Source: Microbacteriaceae bacterium | GTDB lineage: Bacteria > Actinomycetota > Actinomycetes > Actinomycetales > Microbacteriaceae | Length of the DNA: 6,973 nt | Reading direction: 5' to 3' | NCBI GenBank assembly: GCA_030840185.1 | Contig: JAUZFY010000054.1 | Span: 1 to 6,973, forward strand | Shown: piece by piece, positions 6,265 through 6,973 of the stretch | How the letters are laid out: each line of letters opens with the position of its first letter | Numbering within the stretch: position 1 is the stretch's first letter | Program-made: the position numbers and the translations under genes | The notes under the pieces: model-generated | What the model was told of the DNA's origin: nothing | What the model saw: the letters and a program-made list of their open reading frames with translations, nothing else | The model's database searches: none

Positions 6265-6300
6265 TTCGAGGTTCCACTTCGCGGAAGGCGGCAAGGCAAC

Positions 6301-6331
6301 TGTCCACATAGGGGGAGTGCACCCTTAGAAC
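6301..6331 (+). promoter_or_regulatory. Possible long-spacer (MerR-type) promoter upstream of the SnoaL-like gene
   Basis: TGTCCA (6301-6306) and TAGAAC (6326-6331) are weak -35 and -10 matches separated by 19 bases, the over-long spacer typical of MerR-controlled promoters. The spacer contains the dyad AGGG-N8-CCCT (6310-6325), near its centre. The MerR remnant upstream gives some context. The motif matches are weak. Another TANNNT box, TACCGT, lies at 6416-6421, closer to the gene. Confidence 0.25.
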
Positions 6332-6449
6332 ACATGATTGGATGCGGTCCTTCTGGTGCTTGGCCCGAGTCGTCATCACCGGTAGTTCCTACTTCCCTGA
6401 CGAGAGGCATCGGCATACCGTGATCTCCAGCCAACTTAAGGAGTTCTCG

Positions 6450-6881
6450 ATGACGAGCAACACCGATCGAATGCAGCGCACCGACGACGCGTGGAACACG
6501 CGGGACTGGGACGCCTTCGATTCACTGCACGACCCCGACTGCACCGTTTTCTGGCCCGGCCGAGAAGGATCCCCGACCCATGGCGGCCACGATCACCGAG
6601 CGGAGGCCGAGAATTTCTGTGCGGCCTTCCCGGACAATCACGTCAAGAACGAGCCCTACGACATTCTCTTCGGAGAAGGCGACTACACCTGCTTCGTGAC
6701 TCGCTTCACCGGTACCTTCACAGCACCTCTGCGGATGGCCGATGGCACGCAGATCGAGCCGACAGGTCAAGCGTTTGACCTCCTCTACTCGACGGCCGCT
6801 CACTGGAGAGAAGGCCGGATCATCGAGGAATACTTGTTCTACGACAACGGCGCCTTCATGCAGCAAATAGGCCTGGCATAG
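6450..6881 (+). CDS. SnoaL/NTF2-like (ester cyclase-type) small protein
   Basis: This 143-residue protein has the layout of SnoaL-like proteins in the NTF2 fold. An N-terminal helix with WNTRDWDAFDSLHDPDCTVFWPG (15-37) is followed by FCAAFPDNHVKNEPYDILFGEG (56-77), FVTRFTGTFTAPL (82-94), DGTQIEPTG (98-106) and a final strand GRIIEEYLFYDNGAFMQQIGL (122-142). The family folds into a cone with an inner pocket and includes polyketide cyclases, hydrolases and many proteins of unknown role; the substrate here cannot be told. Pocket-lining candidates are H49, D71, R85 and Y131 (inference). There is no signal peptide or membrane segment. The start is firm: AAGGAG (6438-6443) lies six bases before the ATG. 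An upstream in-frame start at 6342 has no ribosome binding site. The gene is intact but sits between element remnants, so it is probably cargo. The tRNA tail begins 15 bases after its stop. Confidence 0.85.
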   Translation: MTSNTDRMQRTDDAWNTRDWDAFDSLHDPDCTVFWPGREGSPTHGGHDHRAEAENFCAAFPDNHVKNEPYDILFGEGDYTCFVTRFTGTFTAPLRMADGTQIEPTGQAFDLLYSTAAHWREGRIIEEYLFYDNGAFMQQIGLA

Positions 6882-6896
6882 CACCACAGGGGTGAA

Positions 6897-6919
6897 GGGT
6901 TCGAATCCCACGCCCTCCG
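6897..6919 (+). other. Displaced 3' tail of a serine-type tRNA (attachment-site half)
   Basis: From 6897 the sequence reads as the end of a tRNA: GGG, the T loop TTCGAAT (6900-6906), the T-stem 3' half CCCAC, a seven-base acceptor 3' strand GCCCTCC (6912-6918) and discriminator G6919. The predicted acceptor 5' strand GGAGGGC and the G73 discriminator are typical of tRNA-Ser. The body of the tRNA is absent: the SnoaL-like gene ends at 6881, and the bases before GGG (GTGAA) do not complete the T stem, which would need GTGGG. A truncated 3' end like this is what an integrase leaves at the far end of an element inserted in a tRNA gene. It does not match the 3' end of the tRNA-Val at 5681-5753 beyond the universal T-loop bases. 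CCA is not encoded. Confidence 0.65.
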
Positions 6920-6973
6920 CTTCAATTGATGCCGCTCTGCCCTTTGCATGGCCGAGTATTCGTTGGATCGCCT

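Larger units (their letters stand above)
6134..6449. other. Stretch without a gene between the MerR remnant and the SnoaL-like gene
   Basis: No reading frame here has a plausible protein. Translations in both directions are short and rich in Pro, Gly and Arg, with no motif and no ribosome binding site. The stretch contains a run of nine C at 6158-6166, two hairpins and a possible MerR-type promoter, each listed separately. It is probably a mixture of decayed element DNA and the control region of the downstream gene. Confidence 0.6.

Noticed and set aside
6235..6434. Short frames on both strands upstream of the SnoaL-like gene
   Set aside because: They have no ribosome binding site or motif and are Pro/Gly/Arg-rich, with composition typical of chance frames in GC-rich DNA.
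5729..6919. tRNA-Val 3' end and the tail at 6897 as a matching attL/attR pair
   Set aside because: Beyond the universal GGTTCGA of the T loop the two differ: the acceptor strand is AGGGCCC in one and GCCCTCC in the other. They cannot be the two halves of one integration event.
1..6973. CRISPR array, insertion sequence, or toxin-antitoxin or defence operon
   Set aside because: I saw no regularly spaced repeats, no transposase motif with terminal repeats, and no small paired genes or nuclease, ATPase or reverse transcriptase motifs on either strand.

Overview
The window is high-GC DNA from an actinobacterium, most likely of the Microbacteriaceae type. The evidence is a single-chain (AceE-type) pyruvate dehydrogenase E1, an AhpE-type peroxiredoxin, a PucR/CdaR-like regulator directly behind aceE, a tRNA gene without an encoded CCA, and several genes that look leaderless behind a TANNNT box. 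The genus cannot be named from the sequence alone.

Left part (1-3554, minus strand): aceE is followed after 21 bases by a FasR/PucR-like regulator that runs off the left edge. In Streptomyces the corresponding regulator activates the fatty-acid synthase operon that starts with fabD. The pair therefore suggests an acetyl-CoA supply gene physically linked to control of fatty acid synthesis. aceE probably starts at a TTG codon.

Middle part (3555-5753): on the plus strand lie an aldose 1-epimerase family gene and an AhpE-like peroxiredoxin with an extra, Bcp-like cysteine. Facing them on the minus strand is a small two-helix DUF1003 membrane protein. A complete tRNA-Val (anticodon TAC) follows, with a promoter, a leader hairpin and a terminator. 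These are ordinary housekeeping genes.

Right part (5754-6973): this is accessory DNA and the most interesting stretch. It holds, in order, the C-terminal scrap of a tyrosine recombinase read towards the tRNA (with an apparent internal deletion of about 20 residues), the C-terminal scrap of a MerR-family regulator, about 300 bases without a gene but with two clear hairpins and a possible MerR-type promoter, and an intact SnoaL/NTF2-like gene with a strong ribosome binding site. Just after that gene comes the 3' tail of a serine-type tRNA, with no tRNA body in front of it. I read this as the eroded scar of an integrated element whose surviving intact gene is the SnoaL-like protein. The tRNA tail does not match the tRNA-Val in the window, so the history involves either a lost tRNA-Ser end or more than one integration. 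I found no convincing novel defence or other unknown multi-gene system.
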